Positions 54,211 to 63,786 of a DNA stretch of 64,000 nucleotides are shown here, piece by piece. The notes under the pieces are model-generated. The model saw only the letters and a list, made by a program, of their open reading frames with translations, made no database searches and was not told where the DNA came from. Both the position numbers and the translations under genes were made by a program. Where the stretch lies: contig NZ_LR134376.1 of assembly GCF_900637545.1 (NCBI RefSeq), forward strand, positions 3,842,001-3,906,000, given 5' to 3'. How positions within the stretch are numbered: position 1 is the stretch's first letter; every line of letters begins with the position of its first letter. This DNA comes from Aeromonas encheleia (GTDB lineage Bacteria; Pseudomonadota; Gammaproteobacteria; Enterobacterales; Aeromonadaceae).

Positions 54211-54327
54211 CACAGCTAGACCCTGGACATCCATGCCACCCAGGCCTTCAAGCTGGCCTGATGCCGTGATTTGAGTAAACTGGGAGGCCCCGCGAGGGGC
54301 CTTTCTTATTCATGTCACGGCAAGGAG
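54211..54327 (+). repeat. Decayed tandem copy of the chemoreceptor 3' end, terminator and SD
   Basis: Direct repeat of 54081-54190. CAGGCCTTCAAGCTGGCCTG is identical in both copies. In the receptor frame it reads HS-stop-TLDIHATQAFKLA and a stop, against [15 protein letters not shown]. It contains a second terminator and continues through CACGGCAAGG, matching CACAGCAAGG after the first. Confidence 0.92.
54284..54309 (+). terminator. Second (duplicated) terminator
   Basis: GAGGCCCC-GCG-AGGGGCCTTTCTTATT, homologous to the terminator at 54148. Confidence 0.8.
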
Positions 54328-54332
54328 CCAGG

Positions 54333-54779
54333 ATGCAGACAGCACAACACTCTTCCCAACTGGAGATCAGCGACGACAAGGGGCGGCTCGACGTGTCGCT
54401 GATCCACCAGTTCCTGTCCGAGGAGGCCTACTGGTGCCTCGGCATTCCGCGCTCGACCCTGCAGCGCGCCATCAACCACTCCCTCTGCTTCGGCGGTTAT
54501 CTGGCGGGCCAGCAGGTGGCCTTCGCCCGGGTCATCACCGACAGGGCCACCTTCGGCTACCTGGCGGATGTGTTCGTGCTGCCCGAGCATCGTGGCCAGG
54601 GCCACAGCAAGGCGCTGATCGCCGCCATCCTGGCTCACCCCGAGCTGCAGGGGCTGCGCCGCCTGAGCCTGGCCACCTCGGATGCCCAGGGCCTCTATGC
54701 CGGCTTTGGCTTCAAGCCACCGCGCACCCCGGCCAGCCTGATGGAAATCTACGATCCCGAGATCTATCGGCGCCCCTGA
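54333..54779 (+). CDS. GNAT-family acetyltransferase
   Basis: 148 aa. Acetyl-CoA-binding motif A is VFVLPEHRGQGHSKALIAAI (the R/Q-x-x-G-x-G/A pattern), followed by LSLATSDAQGLYAGFGF. The N-terminal segment YWCLGIPRSTLQRAINHS is seen in a group of GNATs of unknown substrate. AAGGAG six bases before ATG 54333 decides the start over the longer frame from 54312. The substrate is not evident. Confidence 0.88.
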   Translation: MQTAQHSSQLEISDDKGRLDVSLIHQFLSEEAYWCLGIPRSTLQRAINHSLCFGGYLAGQQVAFARVITDRATFGYLADVFVLPEHRGQGHSKALIAAILAHPELQGLRRLSLATSDAQGLYAGFGFKPPRTPASLMEIYDPEIYRRP

Positions 54780-54783
54780 GCCC

Positions 54784-54807
54784 CTGCCGCGCCGGCAGCC
54801 CATTTTT
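54784..54807 (+). terminator. Terminator of the GNAT gene
   Basis: CTGCCG-CGC-CGGCAG followed by CCCATTTTT, 5 bases after the stop. Confidence 0.6.
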
Positions 54808-54923
54808 CCCCGCGGGATCATGCTTCTCGCCCCCAGCCTGTGACGGGCCGGCGTGGCAATGGTAGATTGGCTGCCGGCGTTTTCATTCCCTCTGCAGATC
54901 CGTTAACCACAAGGACGGCAACC

Positions 54924-57800
54924 GTGGCCCAGCATTCACCTTCTCTCCCCTCTGCTCTGCCCCCCATTTTGCAAGATCAGGCCCTGCGCCAGTGGCAACG
55001 GCTGCTCGATCTGGCCCCCGTTTATGGCGATCTGCCCGCGGTGGAGCAGCAGACCCTGCTGACCCTGCTCGGCCTCTCCGACTTTGTCTCCGACTGCCTC
55101 ATCAAGCAGCCGGAGCTGCTGGCACAGACCCTCGCCTCCGGAGATCTGGCGCGCGGCGAGCGCTGGCCCGCCTACCAGCCCGAGCTGGCGGCGCTGCTGG
55201 CCGAAGTCCATGACGAGGAGACCCTCAAGCGCGTGCTGCGCCAGTTCAGACGCAGCCGCATGCTGGTGATCGCCTGGCGCGAGCTGCTGGGTCAGGCCGA
55301 GGTAGAGGAGAGCTTTATCCATCTGACCAAGCTGGCGGATGCCCTCATCTGCGGCGCCCGTGACTGGCTCTACGCCAGGCAGTGCGTTGAGCTCGGCACC
55401 CCCATGGATGGCAATGGCGATCCCCAGCCGCTGCTGATCCTCGGCATGGGCAAGCTGGGGGGCGGCGAGCTGAACTTCAGCTCCGACATCGATCTCATCT
55501 TCACCTTCCCGGAGAACGGCTACACGGTCGGCGGACGGCGCGAGCTGGCCAATCAGCAGTTCTTCATCAAGCTCGGCCAGCGGCTGATCAATGCCCTGCA
55601 CCAACCCACCCAGGATGGTCAGGTGTTCAGGGTCGACATGCGGCTGCGCCCGTTCGGCGAGGCGGGGCCGCTGGCCATCTCCTTCGCCGCCATGGAGGAT
55701 TACTACCAGCACCACGGCCGCAACTGGGAACGCTACGCCATGGTCAAGGCGCGGGTGCTCGGCGCCCAGTGTGAGCAGGCCCAGGCCCTCACCGAGCTGC
55801 TGCGCCCCTTCGTGTTTCGCCGCTACATCGACTTCGGCGTCATCGACGGCCTGCGCCAGATGAAGGCGATGATCGCCGCCGAGGTGCGCCGCAAGGGGCT
55901 GGAGGGCAACATCAAGCTCGGCTCCGGCGGCATCCGCGAGGTGGAGTTCATCGCCCAGGCGCTGCAGCTCATCCGCGGTGGCCGCGAACCCGCCCTGCGG
56001 GTGTGCCACCTGCCCGAGGCGCTGGCCGCCATCGCCCAGAGCGGGGCACTCGAGGAGACCCGCTGTCAGCGGTTGCTGGAGGCTTACCGCTTCCTGCGCC
56101 GGGTCGAGAACATACTGCAGGAGATCGGCGATCAGCAGACCCAGACCCTGCCCACCGAGCAGCGGGATCGGCTGCGGCTGATCACGGCCATGGGCCTTGA
56201 TGACTGGCAAGCCTTCATGGCCCGGCTGGACGAGGAGATGGCCGCGGTCCATCAGGAATTCGTCGCCGTGGTGGGGGAAGAGAAGGAGGCCCCGGCCCAC
56301 CTGGAGCAGCTCTGGCTCGATCTGTGGCGCACCGAGCTCGATGCGGGCGAGCTGGAGCAACTGCTGACCGCCCAGGGGGTCGAGGATCCGACCCCGCTCT
56401 GCGCCGCTCTGCTGCGTTTCAAGGAGGAGTACCGGCGCCGCCAGGTCGGTCCCCAGGGGCGGATCGCCCTGGACTGGCTGATGCCGGAGCTGCTGCGACT
56501 GGTGGTGGCGAGCCAGGCGCCGGCCCGGCTGTTCGAGCGGGTCTGCACCCTGCTGACCCGCATCTTCACCCGCAGCGCCTACCTGCAACTGCTGGCGGAG
56601 AACCCCGCCGCCCTGCGCCAGCTGGTGCGGCTGTGTGACGCCAGCCACTTGGTGAGCGAACAGCTCGCCCGCTACCCCATCTTGCTGGACGAGCTGCTCG
56701 ATCCCCAGCACCTCTACCACCCGACCCCGCTGGATCAGTACAAGCCCCAGCTGCGCCAGTTCCTGCTGCGCATCCCCGAGGAGGACGTGGAGCAGCAGAT
56801 GGAGGCGCTGCGCCAGTTCAAGCAGGTGCAGCTGCTACGCATCGTCGCCGCCGACATCGCCGGCGCCCTGCCGCTGATGAAGGTGAGCGATCACCTCACC
56901 TGGCTGGCGGAGGCGATCACCGAGGAGGTGGTCAATCAGGCCTGGCTGCAGATGAGCGAACGCTACGGCGTGCCGCCCGAGGTGACGGCGAGCGGCCAGC
57001 GCGGCTTCGCGGTGGTGGCCTACGGCAAGCTCGGCGGCATCGAGCTCGGCTACGGCTCGGATCTGGATCTGGTGTTCCTGCACGGCGGCGATCCCAACCG
57101 CTACACCGATGGGCCCAAGTCCATCGACAGCCGCCAGTTCTACCTGCGCCTGGCCCAGCGCATCCTGCACCTGTTCAGCACCCGCACCCCGTCCGGCATC
57201 CTGTACGAGATCGATATGCGACTGCGCCCCTCCGGCGACGCCGGCCTGCTGGTCTCGTCCCTGGCCGCCTACGAGCAGTACCAGCAGAACGACGCCTGGA
57301 CCTGGGAGCACCAGGCGCTGGTGCGGGCCCGCCCCATCTACGGCGACGACGTCATCCAGGCCGAGTTTGGCCGGGTGCGCCGCGCCGTGCTCGCCAAGGA
57401 GCGCGATCTCCCTACCCTGGCCAGGGAGGTGCGCGAGATGCGCCACAAGATGCGGGATCACCTGCTCAAGGCCGGCGAGGGGGAGTTCGATCTCAAACAG
57501 TCCCCCGGCGGCATGGTGGACATCGAGTTCATCGCCCAGTATCTGGTGCTGGCCCATGCCAACGGCGAGCCGGACGCGTTGACCCGCTGGTCCGATAACG
57601 TGCGCATCTTCGATGAGTGCGTGCTGGCGGGGGTGCTCAGCCTGGAGCAGGCCGAGGGGTTGAAGCAGGCCTACCTGGAGATCCGCAACCTCGGCCATCG
57701 CCTCAACCTGTCGGAGATCTCCCGCAAGGTGGGGGACGACCAGCTGCTGCCCGAGCGCGGCCATGTGCTGGCCGTCTGGCAGCAGCTGCTGGGGGAATGA
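54924..57800 (+). CDS. glnE: Glutamate-ammonia-ligase adenylyltransferase/deadenylylase GlnE
   Basis: 958 aa bifunctional enzyme controlling glutamine synthetase in response to PII. Two nucleotidyltransferase domains are visible: the N-terminal deadenylylase (GMGKLGGGELNFSSDIDL) and the C-terminal adenylylase (AYGKLGGIELGYGSDLDL). The start is GTG 54924, with AAGGA 8 bases before; this matches family length. The open frame from 54840 would add 28 unlikely residues. Confidence 0.95.
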   Translation: MAQHSPSLPSALPPILQDQALRQWQRLLDLAPVYGDLPAVEQQTLLTLLGLSDFVSDCLIKQPELLAQTLASGDLARGERWPAYQPELAALLAEVHDEETLKRVLRQFRRSRMLVIAWRELLGQAEVEESFIHLTKLADALICGARDWLYARQCVELGTPMDGNGDPQPLLILGMGKLGGGELNFSSDIDLIFTFPENGYTVGGRRELANQQFFIKLGQRLINALHQPTQDGQVFRVDMRLRPFGEAGPLAISFAAMEDYYQHHGRNWERYAMVKARVLGAQCEQAQALTELLRPFVFRRYIDFGVIDGLRQMKAMIAAEVRRKGLEGNIKLGSGGIREVEFIAQALQLIRGGREPALRVCHLPEALAAIAQSGALEETRCQRLLEAYRFLRRVENILQEIGDQQTQTLPTEQRDRLRLITAMGLDDWQAFMARLDEEMAAVHQEFVAVVGEEKEAPAHLEQLWLDLWRTELDAGELEQLLTAQGVEDPTPLCAALLRFKEEYRRRQVGPQGRIALDWLMPELLRLVVASQAPARLFERVCTLLTRIFTRSAYLQLLAENPAALRQLVRLCDASHLVSEQLARYPILLDELLDPQHLYHPTPLDQYKPQLRQFLLRIPEEDVEQQMEALRQFKQVQLLRIVAADIAGALPLMKVSDHLTWLAEAITEEVVNQAWLQMSERYGVPPEVTASGQRGFAVVAYGKLGGIELGYGSDLDLVFLHGGDPNRYTDGPKSIDSRQFYLRLAQRILHLFSTRTPSGILYEIDMRLRPSGDAGLLVSSLAAYEQYQQNDAWTWEHQALVRARPIYGDDVIQAEFGRVRRAVLAKERDLPTLAREVREMRHKMRDHLLKAGEGEFDLKQSPGGMVDIEFIAQYLVLAHANGEPDALTRWSDNVRIFDECVLAGVLSLEQAEGLKQAYLEIRNLGHRLNLSEISRKVGDDQLLPERGHVLAVWQQLLGE

Positions 57801-57818
57801 GTAGCCAGGGAAGTAATG

Positions 57819-57844
57819 AGAAGGGGCGCCGCAGCGCCCCTTCT
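57819..57844. terminator. Bidirectional terminator between glnE and SDR gene
   Basis: AGAAGGGGCGC-CGCA-GCGCCCCTTCT, perfect 11-bp stem between convergent genes. Confidence 0.8.
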
Positions 57845-57861
57845 GCTTGCGTGGCCTGCCC

Positions 57862-58596
57862 CTATCGTCCACCGGCCAGATCGATAAAGGTGCCGGTGGC
57901 ATAGGAGGCCTCGTCCGACAACAGCCAGGCGATGGCGGCGGCCACCTCGGCCGGCTGGCCGCCCCGCTGCAGCGGGATCTGGTTCTTCACCCGCTCCACT
58001 CGGCCGGGCTCGCCCCCATCAGCATGCATCTCGGTATGGATGAAGCCGGGCCGCACCCCGTTGACCCGGATCCCCTGCGCCGCCACCTCCAGCGACAGGC
58101 CTTTGGTCAACACGTCGATGGCCCCCTTGGAGGCGGCATAGTCGACATATTCCCCCGCGGCGCCGAGGCGGGCGGCGGCCGAGGAGACATTGACGATGGC
58201 GCAGCCCCTGGCCATGCGGCGCACCGCCTCGCGGCAGCAGAGGAAATAGCTGGTCACATTGGTGGTCAGGGTCTTGTTGATGCGCTCGGCACTCATCTCC
58301 AGCACCTTCATCTGTGGCTGCAAGATGCCGGCGTTGTTCACCAGATGGGTGATGACGCCCAGTCTCGCGTCCATCTCATCGAACAGCCGCACCACCTCGG
58401 CCTCGACGCTGACGTCCGCCTGCACGGCGATGCAATCCACCCCGTGGCGGGCCTGGAGCTCGGCCACCAGCGCCTCGGCCGCCGCCCGCTGCTGCCGGTA
58501 GTTGATGCAGAGCCGGTAGCCCTGCCCCGCCAGATGATGGGCCGTCGCCGCCCCTATGCCCCTGCTGCCACCGGTGATCAATGCGTTCCTGTTCAT
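57862..58596 (-). CDS. Short-chain dehydrogenase/reductase
   Basis: 244 aa Rossmann oxidoreductase. Cofactor motif TGGSRGIGAATA (residues 8-19), NNAG, catalytic Ser in VNVSSAAARLG and YxxxK in YVDYAASKG. The Arg at the end of beta-2 region (NYRQQR) suggests NADP(H). It resembles sugar dehydrogenases/FabG-like enzymes; no pathway neighbour decides the substrate. AAGGAGG precedes ATG 58596. Confidence 0.88.
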   Translation of the reverse strand: MNRNALITGGSRGIGAATAHHLAGQGYRLCINYRQQRAAAEALVAELQARHGVDCIAVQADVSVEAEVVRLFDEMDARLGVITHLVNNAGILQPQMKVLEMSAERINKTLTTNVTSYFLCCREAVRRMARGCAIVNVSSAAARLGAAGEYVDYAASKGAIDVLTKGLSLEVAAQGIRVNGVRPGFIHTEMHADGGEPGRVERVKNQIPLQRGGQPAEVAAAIAWLLSDEASYATGTFIDLAGGR

Positions 58597-58917
58597 CGCG
58601 CCTCCTTGCCCATCGCTGTTGCTGGCCCCCGATACTACCCCATGGCCGGACAACTGCAACGGCCACCCGGACCAGGTCGCGCGCCGCTCAAAAAAGAGGC
58701 ATTGCCCATGAATGGAAAAGGCCGTGGCGCCGGTCTTGTTGAATACGCGTCGTCAATGCCGTCCGGGATGATCCGGTTGCCCAACCGGATCGTAAACAGG
58801 ATCCGTGAGTCACAGCCTCCGTGAGCGCAATGTCGGAGGTCCGCTCCTCACCAAGATGACGTCACACGGACACTCGACCAAGACTGGCCGGGTGCCGGAA
58901 TGTCCAAGGAGTAGAAG
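58597..58917. other. Divergent gap with a 9-bp dyad
   Basis: 321 bases without a recognised gene between the divergent SDR and small Cys-rich genes. A perfect inverted repeat GATCCGGTT-GCCC-AACCGGATC (58770-58791) and an imperfect CCTCCG...CGGAGG (58825-58848) are visible. The former could be an operator. A 36-codon frame around 58708 has no support. Confidence 0.5.
58770..58791. promoter_or_regulatory. Possible operator dyad
   Basis: Perfect 9-bp arms with a 4-base spacer, about 130 bases upstream of the small Cys-rich gene. No gene ends nearby on the plus strand, so it is not obviously a terminator. Confidence 0.4.
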
Positions 58918-59145
58918 ATGCATGCAACCGGTAACACCATCAGCCGTCTGACTGGCGCCGCCCTGGCAATGGCGGCCGTTTTCCTGTCTGGCGCGGCGAT
59001 GGCCGCCAACACGGGGCAACATGGCGAAGATCAGGTCCAGTGCTCGATGGCAAGCAGCTGCAAGGGTCAGAGTGCCTGCGAAGACCAGAGCGTTCGCAGC
59101 ATGACCCGGGAAGAGTGCAACTCCAAGGGGGGCAAGGTCCGTTAA
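58918..59145 (+). CDS. Small secreted Cys-rich protein, bufferin-like
   Basis: 75 aa. A signal peptide (about 1-29, ending AAMAAN) leaves a mature part of about 46 residues with four Cys: VQCSMASSCKGQSACEDQ and REECNSKGGKV. The CKGQ..C pattern and size resemble BufA2-type bufferins, small periplasmic metallophore peptides. However, no BufB/BufC partner or ECF sigma gene is adjacent, so the assignment is tentative. AAGGAG precedes the ATG, and a strong terminator follows. Confidence 0.65.
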   Translation: MHATGNTISRLTGAALAMAAVFLSGAAMAANTGQHGEDQVQCSMASSCKGQSACEDQSVRSMTREECNSKGGKVR

Positions 59146-59168
59146 GCGGACGACGCCGTTCTTGTCAT

Positions 59169-59204
59169 GGCCGACACCCGCTCAGGGTGCCGGCCTGTTT
59201 TTTT
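59169..59204 (+). terminator. Terminator of the small Cys-rich gene
   Basis: GGCCGACACCC-GCTCA-GGGTGCCGGCC (one internal mismatch) followed by GTTTTTTT. Confidence 0.9.
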
Positions 59205-59260
59205 ATGGCCATTTCCCCCTGGGCCTCACTCTCCCTTATCGGGTAAACCGCGCCAAACAA

Positions 59261-59281
59261 AACGGGCCCGATGGGCCCGTT
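59261..59281 (-). terminator. Terminator of asmA
   Basis: AACGGGCCC / GGGCCCGTT with a 3-base loop, followed on the minus strand by TTGTTTGG. Confidence 0.7.
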
Positions 59282-59307
59282 GTCATGAGGATCACAGCTG
59301 ACGCTGT

Positions 59308-61482
59308 TTACTTGAACAGCCCCTTGAGCAGCTGATCCGCCACCCCCTTGATCTGCTCATCGTCGGCCTTGTCCCCCAGCAGCTTCTTGAGACCGCGTTC
59401 GGCCTCCTTGCGCGCCTTGTCCTCCAGCACCTTGTTGCTGCTGAGCAGCTCCTTCACGTCCAGCCGGTAGCTGGGGGCCTGCCAGTGGCCGCCGATGCGC
59501 ACCGGTATGGTGACGTCATTGAGCTCATCCACCGTCTTGCCGCCCTGGCCCTTGCTGCTCTCGACGATAGAGGTGAGGAACAGGAAATCGAGGCTCTCGG
59601 GCACCAGCGCGCTCTGGCCCTGGCCCTTCACCCGCAGGGCGGGGGCGGAGAGCTGGATGTCATCGCTGCTGGCCACGCCGTTCGCTATCTGGAAGCTGGC
59701 GCTGAGGTCGCTGAAGTCGGTCTTGCGCACCTCCTTCACCTGCTCGGCCCGCTGTCCCTTCAGGGTCGCCCTCGCCTCGCGGATCATCTCAGCCAAGTTG
59801 ATGCCGTGCAGGGCGCCGTCGCTCATCTTGAGGCTGATCTTGCCCTGCATCTGTTTGCGCAACGCCAGTTGCGACAGCCCGGTGCCCTGCACCTGCACGT
59901 CGAGATCGCCCTTGCCTTCCAGCAGATCGCTCTGGGCCAGGGTCTGCAGCAGCGGGCGCACGTTCACCCCCAGCACCCGCTTGTGGGCCTGATAGCTGAC
60001 GGGCTGCTGACGGGCATCGATCACCCCGTTGGCGCTCACCCGGCCACCGGCCACCCCGGCGTTGAACTGTTTGAGATCGAGCCGCCCGCCCGCCAGCACC
60101 AGCTGCAGGTCGACGGCGCTGAGATCCAGCCCCCGCACCCGCAGGCTGCCCAGTTGCAGCCGGCCGGCCAGATCGAGCTGCCTGAGGGCGCTCAGGTCCG
60201 GCTCCACCGCCGAGAGCGCCTGATCCACCTTGGCGGGGGCTGCCTTGTCGGCCGCGACCGGGGCAGCCGGAGCCGTCGTTGCAAGAGCAGATGCCGTCTT
60301 GGCCGGGGTCGCTTTGCCAAGCCAGGCGTCGAGATCCAGCTTGTCACCCTTGAGATCGAACTCGATCCTCGGCAGGGCCCCGAGCTGCACCACGGACTCG
60401 CCGCTCAGCAGTGCCTCATCGGCGCTCACCACCAGCTTGCTCAGGCTGACCCTCTGCTTGTCCAGCTCGGCGCGGGCGAAGCCCGCCAGCTTGAGGTTCA
60501 TCTGCGGGCGTGGCAGGGCGTCGCCCTTGAGATTGGCCGAGAGCACCGCATCCGACAGCTCCACCAGCTTGAGATTCTTGTCGAGCCGCGCCTTGAGGGT
60601 TCCCTCCAGCGCACCGGTCAGGGCCGGTTTGTCCCCTTCCCCCTGGCCGCCGTTCAGGCTCACGCTGAGGCTGCTCCACTCCCCCAGCGCCAGTCGATCG
60701 GCCTTGAGGGTGAAGCTATCCAGTCGCCGGCCCGGCTCGCTGAGACTGCCGCTCAGGGTCAGATCCTTGAGCGCGCTGGCCAGCGTATCCCGGGCCGGCT
60801 TGAGCTCCCCCTGCCCCTTGAGATCGAAGGCGAGTTGGCCCTGACTCCCCTTGGCGGCAAGGGTCACCGGCACCCACTGCCCCAGGGTCAGCTTGCCCAG
60901 GCTGAGATCGAGGCGATCGAGGCGGGAGACTGTGCCCTTGCGATCGTCCCGCACCAGGGCGCTGGCCTGCTCCAGCACCACCCCCTGCAGATCGATCTGC
61001 CAGGGCTGGCCGTCGCTCGCGGGGGCCGGCGTGGCAGGGGCCTTGCTCTCGCCGCCTTGGGCGGCAGCCTTGTCAGACGGCGCCGCGGCATCCTTGATCA
61101 GGCCGCTCAGGTTGGAGCTGCCATCGGCCTTGGTCTGGATGAATAAATGGGCGCCATTCAGGGTCACGGCCCCTATCTCCAGCCGGTGGGAGAGCAGCGG
61201 CAGCAAGGCGACCGAGGCGTCCCCCTGCTCGAAGCGGATGAGATCCGGCTCGGCAAAGCCCGCCGGGTTGCGCAGCGCCACCTTCTCGAGGGAGAGGCCG
61301 AGGCTGGGCCAGAAACGCCAGCCGATGTCCCCCTCCATCACCAGCTCGCGGCCGGTGTTCTTCCTGACCTGCTCCGCCAGCTGGGGCTTGAACTGGTTGG
61401 GGTCAACCAGCGAAATCAGGGCGGCGATGGCCACCACGGCGGCCAGTGCCAACCCCAACAGTATGTAGATGATCTTCTTCAC
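59308..61482 (-). CDS. asmA: AsmA family protein
   Basis: 724 aa inner-membrane protein with a large periplasmic part. The N-terminal membrane helix (about 4-24, IIYILLGLALAAVVAIAALI) is followed by LVDPNQFKPQLAEQVRKNTG, the AsmA hallmark, and the C terminus has MQGKISLKMSDGALHGINLA. AsmA-like proteins are thought to carry lipids between membranes. Ala/Pro-rich linkers (about 120-150, 390-420). Start: GTG 61482 with GAGGAG 6 bases upstream; no ATG fits as well. Confidence 0.9.
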   Translation of the reverse strand: MKKIIYILLGLALAAVVAIAALISLVDPNQFKPQLAEQVRKNTGRELVMEGDIGWRFWPSLGLSLEKVALRNPAGFAEPDLIRFEQGDASVALLPLLSHRLEIGAVTLNGAHLFIQTKADGSSNLSGLIKDAAAPSDKAAAQGGESKAPATPAPASDGQPWQIDLQGVVLEQASALVRDDRKGTVSRLDRLDLSLGKLTLGQWVPVTLAAKGSQGQLAFDLKGQGELKPARDTLASALKDLTLSGSLSEPGRRLDSFTLKADRLALGEWSSLSVSLNGGQGEGDKPALTGALEGTLKARLDKNLKLVELSDAVLSANLKGDALPRPQMNLKLAGFARAELDKQRVSLSKLVVSADEALLSGESVVQLGALPRIEFDLKGDKLDLDAWLGKATPAKTASALATTAPAAPVAADKAAPAKVDQALSAVEPDLSALRQLDLAGRLQLGSLRVRGLDLSAVDLQLVLAGGRLDLKQFNAGVAGGRVSANGVIDARQQPVSYQAHKRVLGVNVRPLLQTLAQSDLLEGKGDLDVQVQGTGLSQLALRKQMQGKISLKMSDGALHGINLAEMIREARATLKGQRAEQVKEVRKTDFSDLSASFQIANGVASSDDIQLSAPALRVKGQGQSALVPESLDFLFLTSIVESSKGQGGKTVDELNDVTIPVRIGGHWQAPSYRLDVKELLSSNKVLEDKARKEAERGLKKLLGDKADDEQIKGVADQLLKGLFK

Positions 61483-61605
61483 GACGAACTCCTCAATGCA
61501 GATCCTGTGGCTGACTATACCATCGGCGGCGCGGTGCAGGCTGTACCGGCCCCAAAACGGGCAACCGGCGAGACAGGGATGGTCGCGCCCGCCAGCCTCC
61601 ATCAT

Positions 61606-61628
61606 AAAAAAAGGGCCCCGCGGGGCCC
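61606..61628 (-). terminator. Terminator of the prolyl oligopeptidase gene
   Basis: GGGCCCCG / CGGGGCCC palindrome followed on the minus strand by TTTTTTT, just 4 bases beyond the stop. Confidence 0.88.
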
Positions 61629-61632
61629 AGTG

Positions 61633-63786
61633 TCAGGGAGTGACCGGCAACTGCCGGTAGCCCATCTCATAGAGAGTGAAGGCGTAGAGATCCGCACTCT
61701 GCTCGATCAACTTGGTCACCGGGGTGCCCGCGCCGTGGCCGGCGTTGGTCTCGATGCGGATGAGCTGGGGATGGGGCCCGCCGTTGTCGGCCTGCAGGGT
61801 GGCGGCAAACTTGAAGGAGTGGGCCGGCACCACCCGATCGTCGTGATCCGCCGTGGTCACCAGGGTCGAGGGGTAGCTCACCCCCTCGCGCAGGTTGTGC
61901 AGCGGCGAGTAGCCCTTCAGGTAGTCGAACATGGCCTCGCTGTCGGCGCTGGTGCCGTAGTCATAGGCCCAGCCCGCCCCGGCGGTGAAGCTGTGGTAGC
62001 GCAACATGTCGAGCACCCCCACCGCCGGCAGGGCGACCCGCACCAGATCCGGGCGCTGGGTCATGACGGCGCCCACCAGCAGGCCGCCGTTGGAGCCGCC
62101 CCGGATGGCCAGCCTGTCGGTGCTGGTGTAGCCCTCGGCCTTCAAATACTCTGCCGCCGCGATGAAGTCGTCGAACACGTTCTGCTTGTTCTGCCGGGTG
62201 CCCGCCAGATGCCAGGCCTGGCCGTACTCGCCGCCGCCGCGCAGGTTGGCCACCGCGTAGACGCCCCCCAGATCCAGCCAGTTCGCCACCGAGACGCTGA
62301 AGCTCGGGGTCAGGCTCACATCGAAACCGCCGTAGCCATAGAGGATGGTGGGATTGCTGCCATCCAGCCTGAGCCCCTTGCGGTAGCTGATGATGAGCGG
62401 CACCCGGGTGCCATCCTTGCTCTGGTAGAAGCGCTGCTCGGAGACGTAGTCCTCCGGCTTGAAGGGCGCCGCCGAGGCGCGATGCAGGCTGATGGCCCCG
62501 CTCCCGGGCTCGAACTGGTAGAGGGTCGGCGGCTGGGCGTAGTTCTCGAAGCCGAAGTAGAGCTCGGGATCGCCCCGCTTGCCGTTGAAGCCGCTGACGC
62601 TGCCGAGCCCAGGCAACGCTATCTCCCGTACTCGCTTGCCGTCATAGTCGAACTGCTCGACCCGGGCGGTGGCGTCCCGCATGTACTCCGCAAACAGGTA
62701 GCCGGCGCCGCTGTGCACCCTCAGCACCTGCGGGCGCTCGGGGATGAGGTCACGCCAGTGGACGGGGCCGGGATTGGCGGCATCCACCGTCACCAGCCGG
62801 CCGTTGGGTGCCCCCCGGTTGGTCAGCAGGTAGAGCGTGCTGCCCCGGTTGTCCACCAGATTCACATCCGCCTCCAGATCCCCCTGCACCGTCAGCAGCG
62901 GGGCGCTGTCCTGGCTCAGATCCTTCACATAGAGCCGGTTGCCGGAGGTGGAGTCCGCCGCCGAGATGAGCAGGTAGCGATCGTCCTCGGTCACCCGTGC
63001 CCCCACGTAGCGGTGCTGCTGGGCCGGGATGGCGCCGAACACCAGCCGATCCTCTTCCTGCGCCGTGCCGAGGCGATGGAAGTAGAGCTTGTGCCGATCC
63101 GTCCTAGCCGACAGCTCGCTGCCATCGGGCTTGTCATAGCTCGAATAGAAGAAGCCCTCGTCGCCGAGCCAGCTGATGCCGCTGAACTTCACATCCCTGA
63201 GGGGCGTCTCCAGCGGCTGCTTGCTCTCCACGTCCATCAGGTGGATCTCGCGCCAGTCGCTGCCGGCCAGCGACAGGGAATAGGCCAGGGTCTTGCCATC
63301 CCGGGAGAAGCTCAGCTTATCCAGCGCCGTGGTGCCGTCGGGGCTCAGGGTATTGGGATCGAGGAACACCTCGGCCGGTTTGCCCGCCTGCTGGCGCCAC
63401 AGCACGTTCTGATTCTGCAGGCCGTCGTTCTTGAAGAAGTAGTGATAGCGCCCCTCGCGAAACGGCGCCCCCTCCTTGGCGTAGTTCCAGGAGGCCGCCA
63501 GCTTGGCCTTGATCGCCTCCCGGAACGGAATGCGGGCGAGATAATCCTGAGTCACGGCGTTCTGGGCCCTGACCCAGGCCTCGGTCTCGGGGCTGCGATC
63601 GTCCTCCAGCCAGCGATAGGGATCGGCCACGGCCTGACCGAAGTAGTGATCCACTTGCTCGCCCTGGCGGGTGACGGGGTACTGAAGGCGTTCTTTCCCT
63701 GACATGACATCCTCTCGGGTTGGGTCCGACTGGCCGCTGCAGGCACTCAGCAGTGACAGGGCCAGCAGGCTGACAATGGATCGCAT
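61633..63786 (-). CDS. Prolyl oligopeptidase (S9A), predicted lipoprotein
   Basis: 717 aa from ATG 63786. The first 16 residues, [16 protein letters not shown], form a lipoprotein signal (C16). The beta-propeller follows, then the hydrolase domain with catalytic S565 (RGGSNGGLL) and H684 (NAGHGAG). A second in-frame ATG at 63705 ([11 protein letters not shown]) has a better Shine-Dalgarno (AGAGG at 5 bases) and gives the 690-residue form known for the Aeromonas enzyme (Ser538). It cleaves short peptides after proline. Both starts are plausible. Confidence 0.93.
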   Translation of the reverse strand: MRSIVSLLALSLLSACSGQSDPTREDVMSGKERLQYPVTRQGEQVDHYFGQAVADPYRWLEDDRSPETEAWVRAQNAVTQDYLARIPFREAIKAKLAASWNYAKEGAPFREGRYHYFFKNDGLQNQNVLWRQQAGKPAEVFLDPNTLSPDGTTALDKLSFSRDGKTLAYSLSLAGSDWREIHLMDVESKQPLETPLRDVKFSGISWLGDEGFFYSSYDKPDGSELSARTDRHKLYFHRLGTAQEEDRLVFGAIPAQQHRYVGARVTEDDRYLLISAADSTSGNRLYVKDLSQDSAPLLTVQGDLEADVNLVDNRGSTLYLLTNRGAPNGRLVTVDAANPGPVHWRDLIPERPQVLRVHSGAGYLFAEYMRDATARVEQFDYDGKRVREIALPGLGSVSGFNGKRGDPELYFGFENYAQPPTLYQFEPGSGAISLHRASAAPFKPEDYVSEQRFYQSKDGTRVPLIISYRKGLRLDGSNPTILYGYGGFDVSLTPSFSVSVANWLDLGGVYAVANLRGGGEYGQAWHLAGTRQNKQNVFDDFIAAAEYLKAEGYTSTDRLAIRGGSNGGLLVGAVMTQRPDLVRVALPAVGVLDMLRYHSFTAGAGWAYDYGTSADSEAMFDYLKGYSPLHNLREGVSYPSTLVTTADHDDRVVPAHSFKFAATLQADNGGPHPQLIRIETNAGHGAGTPVTKLIEQSADLYAFTLYEMGYRQLPVTP

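Noticed and set aside
58708-58824. Small ORF upstream of the Cys-rich gene
   Set aside because: No SD, no similarity, and it overlaps the dyad; likely chance.
61147-63702. 851-codon open frame antisense to the oligopeptidase
   Set aside because: Composition shadow of the genuine S9A gene; the sense protein has intact catalytic motifs.
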